A DNA stretch of 64,000 bases from Nocardia ignorata NBRC 108230 (GTDB lineage Bacteria; Actinomycetota; Actinomycetes; Mycobacteriales; Mycobacteriaceae): the NCBI RefSeq assembly GCF_001612905.1, contig NZ_BDBI01000005.1:372001-436000 (forward strand), read 5' to 3'. Below, in pieces: positions 36,890-45,093 of the stretch. A program made the position numbers and the translations under genes. The notes beneath the pieces are model-generated. The model worked only from the letters and a program-made list of their open reading frames with translations. It made no database searches and was not told the DNA's origin. Positions within the stretch are counted from its first letter, which is position 1, and every line of letters begins with the position of its first letter.

Positions 36890-38146
36890 GTGCTGTGGGA
36901 ACCGGAAGCTGTGGTGCGGGTGCTCGACCCGTCGGAACAACGATTCGTTCGGCACGGCACGTTCACCGGGCGGTCGGTGACGGTGCACGGGGAACTCGAC
37001 GCCGCCGCGCTCGGTGCGGCGTTCGCGGCATTGCAGCGGGCGTTCCCGATTCTGGTGTGCCGGATCGTCGAGGACTCCGAGGGACGCGGAATCCTGTTGC
37101 GGCCGGGTGATTTCGAGGCCGTCGGCGCGTGGGTGAGTTTCGGTGATCCCGACGAGGTGCGGGTGCCCGCCGAGACCATGGACCCCGCCGATCAGCTCGG
37201 GTACCTGGATGTCGTTCTCGCCGAAGAGGATCGGGCCAGGGTCACGTTGTTCGTGCACCACGGGGTGGCCGACGCCGGGCATTGCGTCGAGCTGTTCGCG
37301 CGGCTGTGGGGGTACTACACCGATCATGTGGAGACCGGGAAGATCATCGCGGGGGCGCGGGATCTGCCGGTGTCGCTGGAGATGATGCTGGCGCAGCGGG
37401 GGATCGGACGCGGGCCGAGGTCGGGGCTGGAGGCGGTGACGCGGCCGCTCGTCGTGGCCGAGACCGGCGAGTCGCAGCGCGCCGAGCCCGCCGCCCTCGC
37501 CAGACCTGCTCGCGTCCAGCTGGAACCGGCCGAGACCGCCCGCGTGCTCGAGCTGGCTCGCGCGCACGCGGTGAGCGTCAACGGGTTGGTCACCGCCGCC
37601 GTGCTGCGGGCATACCGCGGGTTGTATGGCGGCGAGCGGGTCGGCTGCGTCTACCCGGTGGACCTGCGCAGGCGTCTCGACCCACCGGTGGCAGCGGAGG
37701 CGGGGACGAACGTGTCCGGGCTCGCGGCGTTCGCGACCGACGACACCGACGATGTCGTCGACCTGGCTCGCCGCATCGGCACCAGCCTGCACAACGACCT
37801 GGCCGACGGTGTCGTCGAACAGTCGGTACTGCACTTCCCGGACTACTACGGCCCCACCCGAATCCACTCGACCGCAGGCCATATCGCCGTCACCAACACC
37901 GGAACGGTGCCGTTGTTCCGCGCACCGACCGGACTCATCCTCGACGACTACGAGATCGTCTACCTCTCCGCCCACCCGCGCCCGTCCACCGGTGCGGCCG
38001 CGGCGGTCACCTTCCTCGTCTACACCTACCTCGGCAGGCTGACGATCGGCCGCCTCGGCGGCGGTGCACGCGCGGCCGAACTGCTGACAGCGGTTGTCGC
38101 AGAACTGACTTGGGCCTGCTCGGGCGATACTGCCGCGTCCGCCTGA
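36890..38146 (+). CDS. PapA5-like acyltransferase (condensation-domain fold)
   Basis: This 418-residue protein of the polyketide-associated acyltransferase / condensation superfamily has the catalytic motif F-V-H-H-G-V-A-D-A-G (HHxxxD) near residue 122 and a second structural motif V-Y-P-V-D-L-R-R-R-L-D-P, where PapA5 types have D-L-R. These enzymes move acyl chains from carrier proteins or CoA to alcohols, as in mycocerosic ester or glycolipid synthesis. No polyketide synthase is adjacent, so the substrate is open. It starts with GTG. Confidence 0.82.
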   Translation: MLWEPEAVVRVLDPSEQRFVRHGTFTGRSVTVHGELDAAALGAAFAALQRAFPILVCRIVEDSEGRGILLRPGDFEAVGAWVSFGDPDEVRVPAETMDPADQLGYLDVVLAEEDRARVTLFVHHGVADAGHCVELFARLWGYYTDHVETGKIIAGARDLPVSLEMMLAQRGIGRGPRSGLEAVTRPLVVAETGESQRAEPAALARPARVQLEPAETARVLELARAHAVSVNGLVTAAVLRAYRGLYGGERVGCVYPVDLRRRLDPPVAAEAGTNVSGLAAFATDDTDDVVDLARRIGTSLHNDLADGVVEQSVLHFPDYYGPTRIHSTAGHIAVTNTGTVPLFRAPTGLILDDYEIVYLSAHPRPSTGAAAAVTFLVYTYLGRLTIGRLGGGARAAELLTAVVAELTWACSGDTAASA

Positions 38147-38178
38147 AAATCACTGCCAGCAGCGGTTCCGACGCTCGA

Positions 38179-38997
38179 CTACCTCGCGGCCAGTGGTTCC
38201 TGCAACTCGGTGACCCACCCGTTCGGATCCGGTGTCCATTCGAGCGTCACCTCACGCACCGGGGCGGCCGTGCGGTACCCGTTGTCCTCTACCCAGCGAC
38301 CCAGCTCCTGCCACGCGGCACCGATTCCGCCGACGTTCCCGTGGTAGACCGTCGTCGCCACCCGATCGAAGGCAGGTAGGTCGATGATCGAAATATCCTG
38401 TACTGCAGCGGGTTCAGCGTTCACCGGCACACAGGCGTGCACCCGAACGGTGCCGTCGTCGGCGGGCTCGTAATACGCGATGGCCGGACCGGCGATCGCG
38501 ATGCCCGCCTGCGCGAGCCGATCACTGAGCCCCTGGAACAACGGCTGGATCACCGGGCTGATGTGGGCGGGTTCGAAACCCGCCGCCACCCCGCTCGACC
38601 CGGCCACCCGCACGGCGGGCACGGACTTGATCACAACATCCTGCTCGGGCATGACGCCCTCCTTCTCGATGATGCGGAGTCTCGCCTCGACCTCGGTCAG
38701 CCGCGCGCGGTCGGCCGCCAACCGCTGTTCCAGCTCCGCCCGGCGCAACGTGAGCATGCCGCGCAGCTCCCGGGGTTGTGGCCCCGGCTCGAGCATCCGG
38801 CCCACCTGCTCGAGACTGAACCCGAGCCCCTTGAGCGCGACGATTCGGTTGAGCCTGGCCAGCTGCGCGGCCGAATAGAACCGGTAGCCGGTGGCGGGAT
38901 CGACCCGGGCGGGTCGCAACAATCCGACGGCGTCGTAGTGGCGCAGCATGCGCACCGACACCTGACCGTGTCTGGCGAAATCTCCGATACTGAACAT
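38179..38997 (-). CDS. MerR family regulator with GyrI-like effector domain
   Basis: This 272-residue regulator has a MerR winged helix (~1-70: F-S-I-G-D-F-A-R-H-G-Q-V-S-V-R-M-L-R-H-Y-D-A-V-G-L-L), a coiled linker (~75-115), and a GyrI-like/effector-binding domain (~120-272) as in BmrR or TipA-type sensors. It likely activates genes in response to a small hydrophobic or cationic compound. Its target is not obvious among the neighbours. Confidence 0.92.
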   Translation of the reverse strand: MFSIGDFARHGQVSVRMLRHYDAVGLLRPARVDPATGYRFYSAAQLARLNRIVALKGLGFSLEQVGRMLEPGPQPRELRGMLTLRRAELEQRLAADRARLTEVEARLRIIEKEGVMPEQDVVIKSVPAVRVAGSSGVAAGFEPAHISPVIQPLFQGLSDRLAQAGIAIAGPAIAYYEPADDGTVRVHACVPVNAEPAAVQDISIIDLPAFDRVATTVYHGNVGGIGAAWQELGRWVEDNGYRTAAPVREVTLEWTPDPNGWVTELQEPLAAR

Positions 38998-39041
38998 GAC
39001 GCCCTCCGGTGTACGGCCTCACACAGTGTGAGAGTCAACGA

Positions 39042-41099
39042 TCAGAATCTGCCGCCTCGGCTCACCCGCCGTGACCCCGACGAGCCACCGAACGATCCGG
39101 GCCGGTACCCACCCCCGCGTGAGCCGTACCCACCACCGCGCGAGCCGCTGATCGCTCCGCGCAGCAGACCGTCCAGCAGGATGCCGCCGAGCACCGCACC
39201 GGTCTGCCCACCTCCGGACATGGGTTGTCTTGTCTCCCAGGCTCGTACGCTCGCCTCCGCCTCCTGCAGGGCCCGCCCACCCGATTCGGCGGCGGCCTGC
39301 GCGCTCCGCAACGCCAGTTCGGGATCGGCGCCTGCCTGCTGCCGCGCCTGATCGAGATGACGTTGCGCCTGCGCCAGCCGGGTGCGCGCCTCGGCGTCGA
39401 CACCGCCGCGCCGCGTGGTGATGAACGACGACGCGGCGTCGATACGGCTGGTCGCGTCGAGCAGTGTGCGGTCGAGCCGGCGGCGCAGGTCCTCGACGGC
39501 GAGCTTGCGGTCCGAGGCCGCGGCGATGGCTCGGTCGAGGTCGGCGTCGGCGGTGACCACTTCGTGGAACGCGCCGAGCGGGTCGGCGTCGTCGACCGTG
39601 TTCAGGGTGGTGGTCGCGGTGGCCATCGCGCCGCTGAGCTGGGTGCCGCCGAATTCGGTCAGGGTGGACGCGGCGGCCAGATCGGCGCGCAGTTCGTCCA
39701 GGGCGGCGGGCAATCCGTCGCGGGCCTGCTGGATGTCGGACGCGGCGTGCTCGACGGTGTCGAGCAGCGTGCGGGCCTGGCCGAGAGCGGCCTCGGCCGC
39801 GCGGATCGCCGCCACCGCACCACCCTGCTGCCCGGCCGGTTTCGTGAGTACGTCGCGGGCGGCGTCGATATTGTTCTGGGCGAAGGTGATTCGCTCCCTG
39901 GCCATGCGCACGTTGTCGCGCACGGAGGTCAGCATCGCCGGGGGATAGGTCGCGTCGAGCCGGGCCAGTTCGGTGTCGGCGGCGGGCAGGCGGGCGGTGA
40001 GCTCGACGACGGTGCGGGTGAGAGCGTCGAGGCGGGCGGGCGCGTCGATGAGCAGATCGCGCATGGCGTCGAAGTCGGCCACCTGGGCGTCGAGTTCGCG
40101 GTCGGCCTTGCCGGTGGTGGCCAGCAGGTCCAGCAGCAGGGCGCGCTGCTGATCGGGGGTCTCGGGAACGGCGTCGTCGAGTTGCTGACGGAGGGCGAAC
40201 GCCTTCGCGGTCGCCGCACGGGCCGCGTTCAGGGCGTTTCGGAACGGGGTCACCGCCGTCTCGCCGAATTCGCCGGTCGCCAGCGCCAATTCCTCCTCGC
40301 TCGTCCGCACCGCGTCGTCGATCTCGACCAGGCGTTCCTTCGACAACGCGTGCAGGGTCGGCAGCGAAAGACGCGACAGCGCAGCCGAATCGGTGGGGTC
40401 CATGCCGCGCGCTGTCGCGAGTTCCGCCCGGTCCTTGGCGTGGCGACGCCGGCGCATGACCAGAACGAGCAGACCGGCCGCCACCACCACGGCCAGTGCT
40501 GTCAACACCAGAACACCCGACGACGCGCCACCACCGCGCGCCGCCGCACCGAGTCCCTCGGCGGTGTCGATCCCGGCCTGTGCCCATTTCTCTTCGCGCA
40601 GATCGGGTTCCACCGTGTCGGCCAGCAGCGATTCCACCTCGGCGTCGGTGATGCTCGCGGGTGGGATGCCGTCGAACCAGTAGCCGCGGTCGTCGACGGC
40701 CACCGCGAGCAGCAGATCGCGATCGCCGAAATCGGAGAGCTCGGCCGTGCGCGCAGCCCAGTCGCGGGCGGACATGGACCCGAAATCGTTGACATAGACG
40801 AGCCAGAGCTTCACCTGGTGATCACGGTAGAGGGCGTCGACGGCGCCGAGCACCCGCTGTTCGTCCGCCGGGCCGAGCACGTCGGCGGAGTCGACCAGTT
40901 GCGGGCCCATCCGCGTCGGTGGCTCCGCACCGGCCGCCGGGGCACACAGCAGAAGCAGGAACGCGCCGAGCAGATTCGCGACGAATCGCTTCCCCGGACC
41001 TGCGCCCCAGAGTTGTCCCGCCGCTGGTCGATACGACGTGCGGGCCCGCCCGACGTACCTCACCGATCGGATGCGCGGACTTTTCCTCGGCAGCGGCAT
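39042..41099 (-). CDS. TPM-domain membrane protein with long coiled-coil region
   Basis: This 685-residue protein has an N-terminal signal/anchor (residues ~38-58), a TPM domain (~65-185) including V-L-G-P-A-D-E-Q-R-V and L-L-L-A-V-A-V-D-D-R-G-Y-W, a transmembrane helix (~195-215), ~400 residues of coiled coil rich in Ala, Arg, Asp and Glu, and a Gly/Ser/Arg-rich tail. Mycobacteria have a comparable gene next to dgt, so it is backbone. TPM domains may bind metal or assist membrane-protein maintenance; function here is unknown. The insertion discussed below lies between this gene and dgt. Confidence 0.85.
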   Translation of the reverse strand: MPLPRKSPRIRSVRYVGRARTSYRPAAGQLWGAGPGKRFVANLLGAFLLLLCAPAAGAEPPTRMGPQLVDSADVLGPADEQRVLGAVDALYRDHQVKLWLVYVNDFGSMSARDWAARTAELSDFGDRDLLLAVAVDDRGYWFDGIPPASITDAEVESLLADTVEPDLREEKWAQAGIDTAEGLGAAARGGGASSGVLVLTALAVVVAAGLLVLVMRRRRHAKDRAELATARGMDPTDSAALSRLSLPTLHALSKERLVEIDDAVRTSEEELALATGEFGETAVTPFRNALNAARAATAKAFALRQQLDDAVPETPDQQRALLLDLLATTGKADRELDAQVADFDAMRDLLIDAPARLDALTRTVVELTARLPAADTELARLDATYPPAMLTSVRDNVRMARERITFAQNNIDAARDVLTKPAGQQGGAVAAIRAAEAALGQARTLLDTVEHAASDIQQARDGLPAALDELRADLAAASTLTEFGGTQLSGAMATATTTLNTVDDADPLGAFHEVVTADADLDRAIAAASDRKLAVEDLRRRLDRTLLDATSRIDAASSFITTRRGGVDAEARTRLAQAQRHLDQARQQAGADPELALRSAQAAAESGGRALQEAEASVRAWETRQPMSGGGQTGAVLGGILLDGLLRGAISGSRGGGYGSRGGGYRPGSFGGSSGSRRVSRGGRF

Positions 41100-41173
41100 G
41101 AGTCGAATCTAACGGCCCGGACCGAGTGAGACGGGTACGACAGGTCGGCGCGTGCCTCACTACCATCGGGACC

Positions 41174-41851
41174 ATGGTCACAGTCGATGCCCGCTACACC
41201 GGTCAGGTCGCCCCCGGCGGCGACGCTCAGCAGCGCGATGTCCCCGGCGCCCGCATCGTGAAGATGGCCGTCGGCGCCATGAACAACAACACCTACCTGG
41301 TGCGATGCGCCGCCACCGGGGCAACCCTGCTGATCGACGCCGCCAACGAGGCGAACCGCATCCTCGAACTGGTGAATCAGGAGGCCGAGGGGCAGGTCGA
41401 GCTCATCGTCACCACGCACCAGCACCCCGACCACTGGTGGGCGCTGGCGGATGTGGCAGGCGCTCTCGCCGTCCCGTCGGCCGCGCACCCCCTCGACGCC
41501 GAACCGCTGCCCGTCACCCCCGACCGCCTCCTCGCCGACGGCGAGACGATCGACCTGGGCGAACTCACCCTCACCGTCATCCACCTGCGCGGCCACACCC
41601 CTGGCTCGATCGCGCTTGCCCTGACCGACGGCGCGGGCCGCACCCACCTGTTCACCGGTGACTCCCTGTTCCCCGGGGGTCTTGGGCGGACAACAAATCC
41701 TGTCGACTTCTCCACTCTGTATGAGGATGTGACCGGTAAAATCTTCGACCGCTATTTGGATGACACAGTCGTTTATCCAGGTCATGGGGATGATACTGTG
41801 CTTGGCCAGGAGCGTCCCCACCTGCTCGAGTGGCTAGGTCGGGGTTGGTGA
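41174..41851 (+). CDS. Metallo-beta-lactamase-fold hydrolase, host/element hybrid
   Basis: This 225-residue glyoxalase II-like metallohydrolase has T-H-Q-H-P-D-H-W (HxHxDH metal motif), H-L-R-G-H-T-P-G-S, F-T-G-D-S-L-F (bridging Asp) and Y-P-G-H-G-D-D (last His ligand). Codons 1-166 are GC-rich host sequence. From about 41677 the DNA is visibly AT-richer and is supplied by the integrated element, encoding the last ~57 residues including the final metal ligand. The displaced host version of these residues is at 57562-57744 and differs at about one third of positions. The hybrid is intact and presumably active. Confidence 0.88.
   Translation: MVTVDARYTGQVAPGGDAQQRDVPGARIVKMAVGAMNNNTYLVRCAATGATLLIDAANEANRILELVNQEAEGQVELIVTTHQHPDHWWALADVAGALAVPSAAHPLDAEPLPVTPDRLLADGETIDLGELTLTVIHLRGHTPGSIALALTDGAGRTHLFTGDSLFPGGLGRTTNPVDFSTLYEDVTGKIFDRYLDDTVVYPGHGDDTVLGQERPHLLEWLGRGW
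41669..41676. other. attL core of the element
   Basis: TTCCCCGG is the longest perfect match shared with the right junction (57562-57569) and falls on the same codons (Phe-Pro-Gly) of the target gene. The sequence to its left is host, to its right element. The exact crossover dinucleotide within it cannot be fixed from one sequence. Confidence 0.7.
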
Positions 41852-41895
41852 GGGCCCGCTCAGGTGGCCGCCTGGCTCTGAAGGCATAGCATCTG

Positions 41896-42606
41896 GTGAT
41901 GTCGATCATCGCGGATCTTCCCCACCCGCCCAGGGGTCACGCCCCGGCCGTACGACCGGCGTACAACATCCTTTCGCGTACCCATGCGAGCGTGAAAGGC
42001 CTGTTCTCGGCAGTTGATGTCCTCGACGAGACACGAAGGAACTCCAACGCCACGACCAAAGGGCGGATGTCGAGGGTGGAGGTAGATGTTCTCCGGTCTG
42101 CTGTTGTGTTGACCTCTGCGGGTTTGGACTCAACGATGAAGCGTCTCGTGAACGACGCTGGCCGCACTCTGATCAGCAAAGCTGGCAGTGCCGCCCGAAA
42201 GCAGTACGAGGAGTTCTTGAAGAATCAGCTGAGTCAGCCAACTGTCACTCCCACCTTCCGCGATGCGGTGATCGCACCTGACGTGGCAGACCGTCTGCTT
42301 GCCCATTACATGAATGAACGAACGAGGGCGAGTTTCCAAGGAAGTCGTGACCTGAAACGGCGTGTTCGAAACACCCTCGGGCTCTCAGGCGCGTCTGTTA
42401 CAGATGCCGACTTGGAGAGCTTGGACGCGTTCTTTCTGGCGAGGAACAAAATCGTTCACGACCTGGATCTTGAAGAGCCAGCGTCAGACTCACTCAAACG
42501 TGTGCATCGGACCCGCTCCGACGTGGCTGCGATGTGCGATCAAGCCTTCAGTGTTGCTGCCGCCATCGTCAGTGCGACCGCAGCCTTGATCAAAGCGACC
42601 AAGTAG
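41896..42606 (+). CDS. HEPN-like protein (probable RNase/defence cargo)
   Basis: This 236-residue helical protein has R-N-K-I-V-H at residues 183-188, matching the HEPN R-x4-H active-site motif with the Asn often found after the Arg; it is preceded by L-D-A-F-F-L-A and followed by D-L-D-L-E. HEPN proteins are commonly RNases in toxin-antitoxin, abortive-infection and other defence systems. There is no membrane segment. It is the first gene inside the left end and is less GC-rich than the chromosome. A methyltransferase-like gene follows 80 bp later. The family call rests on one motif and overall helicity. Confidence 0.5.
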   Translation: MMSIIADLPHPPRGHAPAVRPAYNILSRTHASVKGLFSAVDVLDETRRNSNATTKGRMSRVEVDVLRSAVVLTSAGLDSTMKRLVNDAGRTLISKAGSAARKQYEEFLKNQLSQPTVTPTFRDAVIAPDVADRLLAHYMNERTRASFQGSRDLKRRVRNTLGLSGASVTDADLESLDAFFLARNKIVHDLDLEEPASDSLKRVHRTRSDVAAMCDQAFSVAAAIVSATAALIKATK

Positions 42607-42686
42607 TTTGGATCATCACGCAGTTCTTGCCGAGTGGCCGTGCCTTGGGTGCCTATCGGGGTGTGTCGCGAACGCCGCAAGGCACA

Positions 42687-43520
42687 ATGGTTTTCATGAC
42701 CGCCTTCATATTGTCGCCGGATCGTCGCGACCAGCTGGCTACGCTTCTCGCGGATGAGGTGAGGTTGCAGACCGAGTATCCGAAGGTCGCTGAGTACCTG
42801 GACGCCGCAGCAGAGCTGATCGGCGGGCCTGATCCCGAGCAGGAGCGGCTGCTGGATCTGCGGATGCTTCACTTCCTGTCAGGCGGTGACAGCTTGAATC
42901 CCTACTGGGACATCGTGGAACCGCTTGTCGGCGAGGGGGTGAACGGGGGGCGCTGCATACCGGGTGGTGGTGCGGGTACAGCTCGGCTCGGTTATGCGCA
43001 GACAGTTCTGCAGGAGACCTACGCGTACGCGATCCCTGCACCGAGCACACTCGACTGGATCGAGCGGGTCGCGGGCGATCGAGGAATCTGTGAGGTGGGA
43101 GCCGGGCGCGGGTACTGGGCCGCAATGTTGGCCGACCGTGGTGTTGAGATCGCGGCTTTCGATTCCCAGCCGCCAGTCGCATCGGCGAATCCCTCATTTC
43201 CGAACGCTCCTGGGCGTCGGGCGGAATGGCACCCGGTGGCCGGCCTTCCGGAGCTGGAGCAAGTGGGCTTCGGGGATCGAGTCCTGTTTTTGTGCTGGCC
43301 GCCTGGTTGGGGCGACCAGATGTCTGCTAAGACGCTGCGTCAGTATGTCGCCGCAGGCGGCGACCAGCTGATTTACATCGGCGAGCCCAAGGGTGGAAAG
43401 ACCGGCTGTGACGAGTTCTTCGACGCGCTGTCGGACGGCTGGGCGCTCGAGGCCACGGACGACTCCTTCGTCTCATGGTGGAACCTGGACGACGCTGCTC
43501 AGTGCTGGCGGTTGCGCTGA
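42687..43520 (+). CDS. SAM-dependent methyltransferase-like protein
   Basis: This 277-residue cytoplasmic protein has residues ~130-150 reading I-C-E-V-G-A-G-R-G-Y-W-A-A-M-L, a class I motif I for SAM binding, followed by I-A-A-F-D-S acidic strand 2. Later L-F-L-C-W-P-P-G-W-G-D and a C-terminal W-W-N-L-D-D-A follow. The N-terminal ~115 residues are helical. No DNA- or RNA-methylase catalytic motif such as N-P-P-Y is present, so substrate is open. The ATG at 42687 is preferred (AAGG just upstream); 42696 is an alternative. Lies between the HEPN-like gene and the regulator; cargo by position. Confidence 0.7.
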   Translation: MVFMTAFILSPDRRDQLATLLADEVRLQTEYPKVAEYLDAAAELIGGPDPEQERLLDLRMLHFLSGGDSLNPYWDIVEPLVGEGVNGGRCIPGGGAGTARLGYAQTVLQETYAYAIPAPSTLDWIERVAGDRGICEVGAGRGYWAAMLADRGVEIAAFDSQPPVASANPSFPNAPGRRAEWHPVAGLPELEQVGFGDRVLFLCWPPGWGDQMSAKTLRQYVAAGGDQLIYIGEPKGGKTGCDEFFDALSDGWALEATDDSFVSWWNLDDAAQCWRLR

Positions 43521-43582
43521 CAGTCTCGACACGAAAACGCCGTCGCGCCGCGGGTGTGTCGCGCGGTTGAGGGTACATTCAC

Positions 43583-43594
43583 TGCGTATACGCA
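43583..43594. promoter_or_regulatory. Operator palindrome upstream of the GntR gene
   Basis: TGCGTATACGCA is a perfect palindrome 38 bp before the GntR start. The same core recurs four times before the HTH gene at 44481. It is the likely autoregulatory site of the GntR protein. Confidence 0.75.
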
Positions 43595-43631
43595 GGTGAT
43601 GTCCTGTGTCAGTGACCGAGAGGGGTGCTCG

Positions 43632-44306
43632 ATGCCGGAGCCGAAGTATGTGGCGATCGCGAACAAGTACGCAGCCGACATCCGGAAGGGTGTGATCCCT
43701 CCGAACGTCTGGCTACCTAGTCATGCCGAGATCGCCCGTGAAAACGGAGTGTCCGAGATCGTTGCTCGTCAGGCTGTTGGCCAGCTGCGGCGGTGGGGGC
43801 TGGTGACGACGGTCGAGCGGAGAGGGACACAGGTCCTCGCGCAGCGAGACGACACGCGGCTTTCTCCGGAGCGGCAGACGGAGAGCCCCGAAACGACCTA
43901 CGAGACCGAGGCGACGGCGGGCGTCGAGGTGGTGATCGACCGTCAGTCGGCCGAGGTCGTTGCCGATGAAGCTCTCGCCGACACATTCGGTATCGACGTA
44001 GGTGCCGCCTTGGTGCACGAGACGGTTCGGGCATCCGAAGATGGGCGGCCGATCTCGATCTCGGACTCCTACCACTTGCCCGGTCAGTCGCCGCCCGAGG
44101 CGGACATCCTCGAGGAGGAATTGTCGGAGCGAGTGCCGCCCGAAAGTCATTCAGAGTGGCTGGGAGTTCCGGCCGGCGAGCCCATCCTGATGGTCAAGCA
44201 GCGGTATCTCACGTCTGCCGACCGGCTGCTGATGCTGTCGGACGTGTCGTACATTCCGGGGAGGTACCGGACTTTTTCCTTCCGGATGGTTCTGCCCCGC
44301 GAGTAA
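43632..44306 (+). CDS. GntR/UTRA-family regulator (KorSA-type transfer repressor)
   Basis: This 224-residue regulator has an N-terminal winged helix (~5-70) with K-Y-A-A-D-I-R-K-G-V-I-P-P-N-V-W-L-P-S and G-V-S-E-I-V-A-R-Q-A-V, and a UTRA domain (~85-224). GntR proteins of the KorSA type keep actinobacterial integrative elements silent by blocking the replication, excision and transfer operon. GAGAGGGG precedes ATG 43632. Palindromes matching one motif lie both upstream of this gene and upstream of the next operon, supporting autorepression and repression of transfer. The effector is unknown. Confidence 0.88.
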   Translation: MPEPKYVAIANKYAADIRKGVIPPNVWLPSHAEIARENGVSEIVARQAVGQLRRWGLVTTVERRGTQVLAQRDDTRLSPERQTESPETTYETEATAGVEVVIDRQSAEVVADEALADTFGIDVGAALVHETVRASEDGRPISISDSYHLPGQSPPEADILEEELSERVPPESHSEWLGVPAGEPILMVKQRYLTSADRLLMLSDVSYIPGRYRTFSFRMVLPRE

Positions 44307-44345
44307 TGCGGAGTCGCCGCGCGCGGGGATAGCCCCGGTGTCAAG

Positions 44346-44377
44346 AGCCCTGATCAGGCGTCTGATCAGGGCTTTTT
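44346..44377 (+). terminator. Rho-independent terminator after the GntR gene
   Basis: AGCCCTGATCAG (44346-44357) and CTGATCAGGGCT (44362-44373) form a perfect 12-bp stem with a GCGT loop followed by TTTTT. It isolates the regulator from the operon starting at 44481. Confidence 0.92.
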
Positions 44378-44392
44378 GCTGTCTATAGCTTC

Positions 44393-44452
44393 TTGCGTAT
44401 ACGCAATGCTTGAGCGTATACGCAGTTGCGTATACGCTCGTGTGTATACACA
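44393..44452. promoter_or_regulatory. Array of four palindromic operators before the excision/transfer operon
   Basis: Perfect palindromes: TTGCGTATACGCAA (44393-44406), GCGTATACGC (44414-44423), GCGTATACGC (44428-44437) and TGTGTATACACA (44441-44452). Centres are 19, 14 and 14 bp apart; the last is a one-base-per-arm variant. They end 28 bp before the HTH gene start and match the single site before the GntR gene. Dense spacing suggests cooperative repression or a strong switch. Confidence 0.85.
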
Positions 44453-44480
44453 AACCGCATACGTGGAAGGAGCTGCATAG

Positions 44481-44690
44481 ATGAACACAGGGGAGAGCTC
44501 GACAGGGCCTGTTCTGATCGGCCTGCGCGACGCCGGGGTGCTTGCCGGTGGCGTGCATCCCACGACCGTGCGTCGCTGGACCAAAGCCGGACTGTTGCAG
44601 GCATTCCAGGTCGGACCGCGTCTGATCAAGGTCGACCGTGCCGAGGTTCTGGCGCTCAAGCGCCCGCTCGTCGAGGACGGTGCGAAATGA
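44481..44690 (+). CDS. Small HTH protein, candidate excisionase / recombination directionality factor
   Basis: This 69-residue protein has a single MerR/excisionase-type helix-turn-helix (L-R-D-A-G-V-L-A-G-G-V-H-P-T-T-V-R-R-W-T-K-A-G-L-L) followed by a short wing (F-Q-V-G-P-R-L-I-K-V-D). AAGGAGC lies upstream. It is the first gene of the operon under the operator array, where integrative elements usually place excision functions. The role is inferred; RDFs for serine recombinases are too diverse to be identified by sequence. Confidence 0.7.
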   Translation: MNTGESSTGPVLIGLRDAGVLAGGVHPTTVRRWTKAGLLQAFQVGPRLIKVDRAEVLALKRPLVEDGAK

Positions 44691-44944
44691 GCGCGCCGAT
44701 CCGAAACAAGCGGACGCTGGTTGGCGGTGCGACTTCGCCGCGACTGAAGAACGTCGCGCTGTGTGCTGCGGACATCGACGAGAGTGACGGGCCGACACGG
44801 CTGAAGCCGCGGAACGTCACCGCCGCACCCGAGGTGGCGGACTACCTCGAAGAGATCGTTGCTCAGGCCCCACCGATGACCGCGCACGCGCGAGCCAAGC
44901 TCGCGACGCTGCTGGGTCACCGCGCGCAGAGGGGGGCCGCGTGA
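44687..44944 (+). CDS. Small hypothetical element protein (85 aa)
   Basis: The ATG at 44687 overlaps the preceding stop (ATGA). The 85-residue protein is basic at the start, then acidic, with a C-terminal helix. There is no membrane segment or recognised motif. Its stop overlaps the next start by 1 nt. Function unknown; part of the coupled operon 44481-49114. Confidence 0.6.
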   Translation: MSAPIRNKRTLVGGATSPRLKNVALCAADIDESDGPTRLKPRNVTAAPEVADYLEEIVAQAPPMTAHARAKLATLLGHRAQRGAA

Positions 44945-45093
44945 TGCGTGGCAAGACATTGCTCACGGCGGTTGCCGTCATTTCCGTCGGATATATGGTC
45001 TTGACCGCTCCGGACGTCCTGGGATTCGTCCTGATGGTCGTCGGTGCGGTGTGGCTGTGGCGCTCGACGAAACGGGCGGGGATGCGGCGATGA
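44944..45093 (+). CDS. Tiny two-helix membrane protein (49 aa)
   Basis: The ATG at 44944 overlaps the upstream stop by 1 nt, and the TGA at 45091-45093 overlaps the next gene's ATG. The translation has two hydrophobic stretches (L-L-T-A-V-A-V-I-S-V-G-Y-M-V-L and V-L-G-F-V-L-M-V-V-G-A-V-W-L-W) and a basic end. Perfect nesting between coupled genes argues that it is real despite its size. Possibly a small Spd-type spread protein; no family match is claimed. Confidence 0.65.
   Translation: MRGKTLLTAVAVISVGYMVLTAPDVLGFVLMVVGAVWLWRSTKRAGMRR

Noticed and set aside
39225..41129. 634-codon plus-strand frame opposite the TPM-domain gene
   Set aside because: Antisense shadow with Gly/Arg/Gln-rich low-complexity translation; the minus strand has a coherent TPM, membrane and coiled-coil protein.
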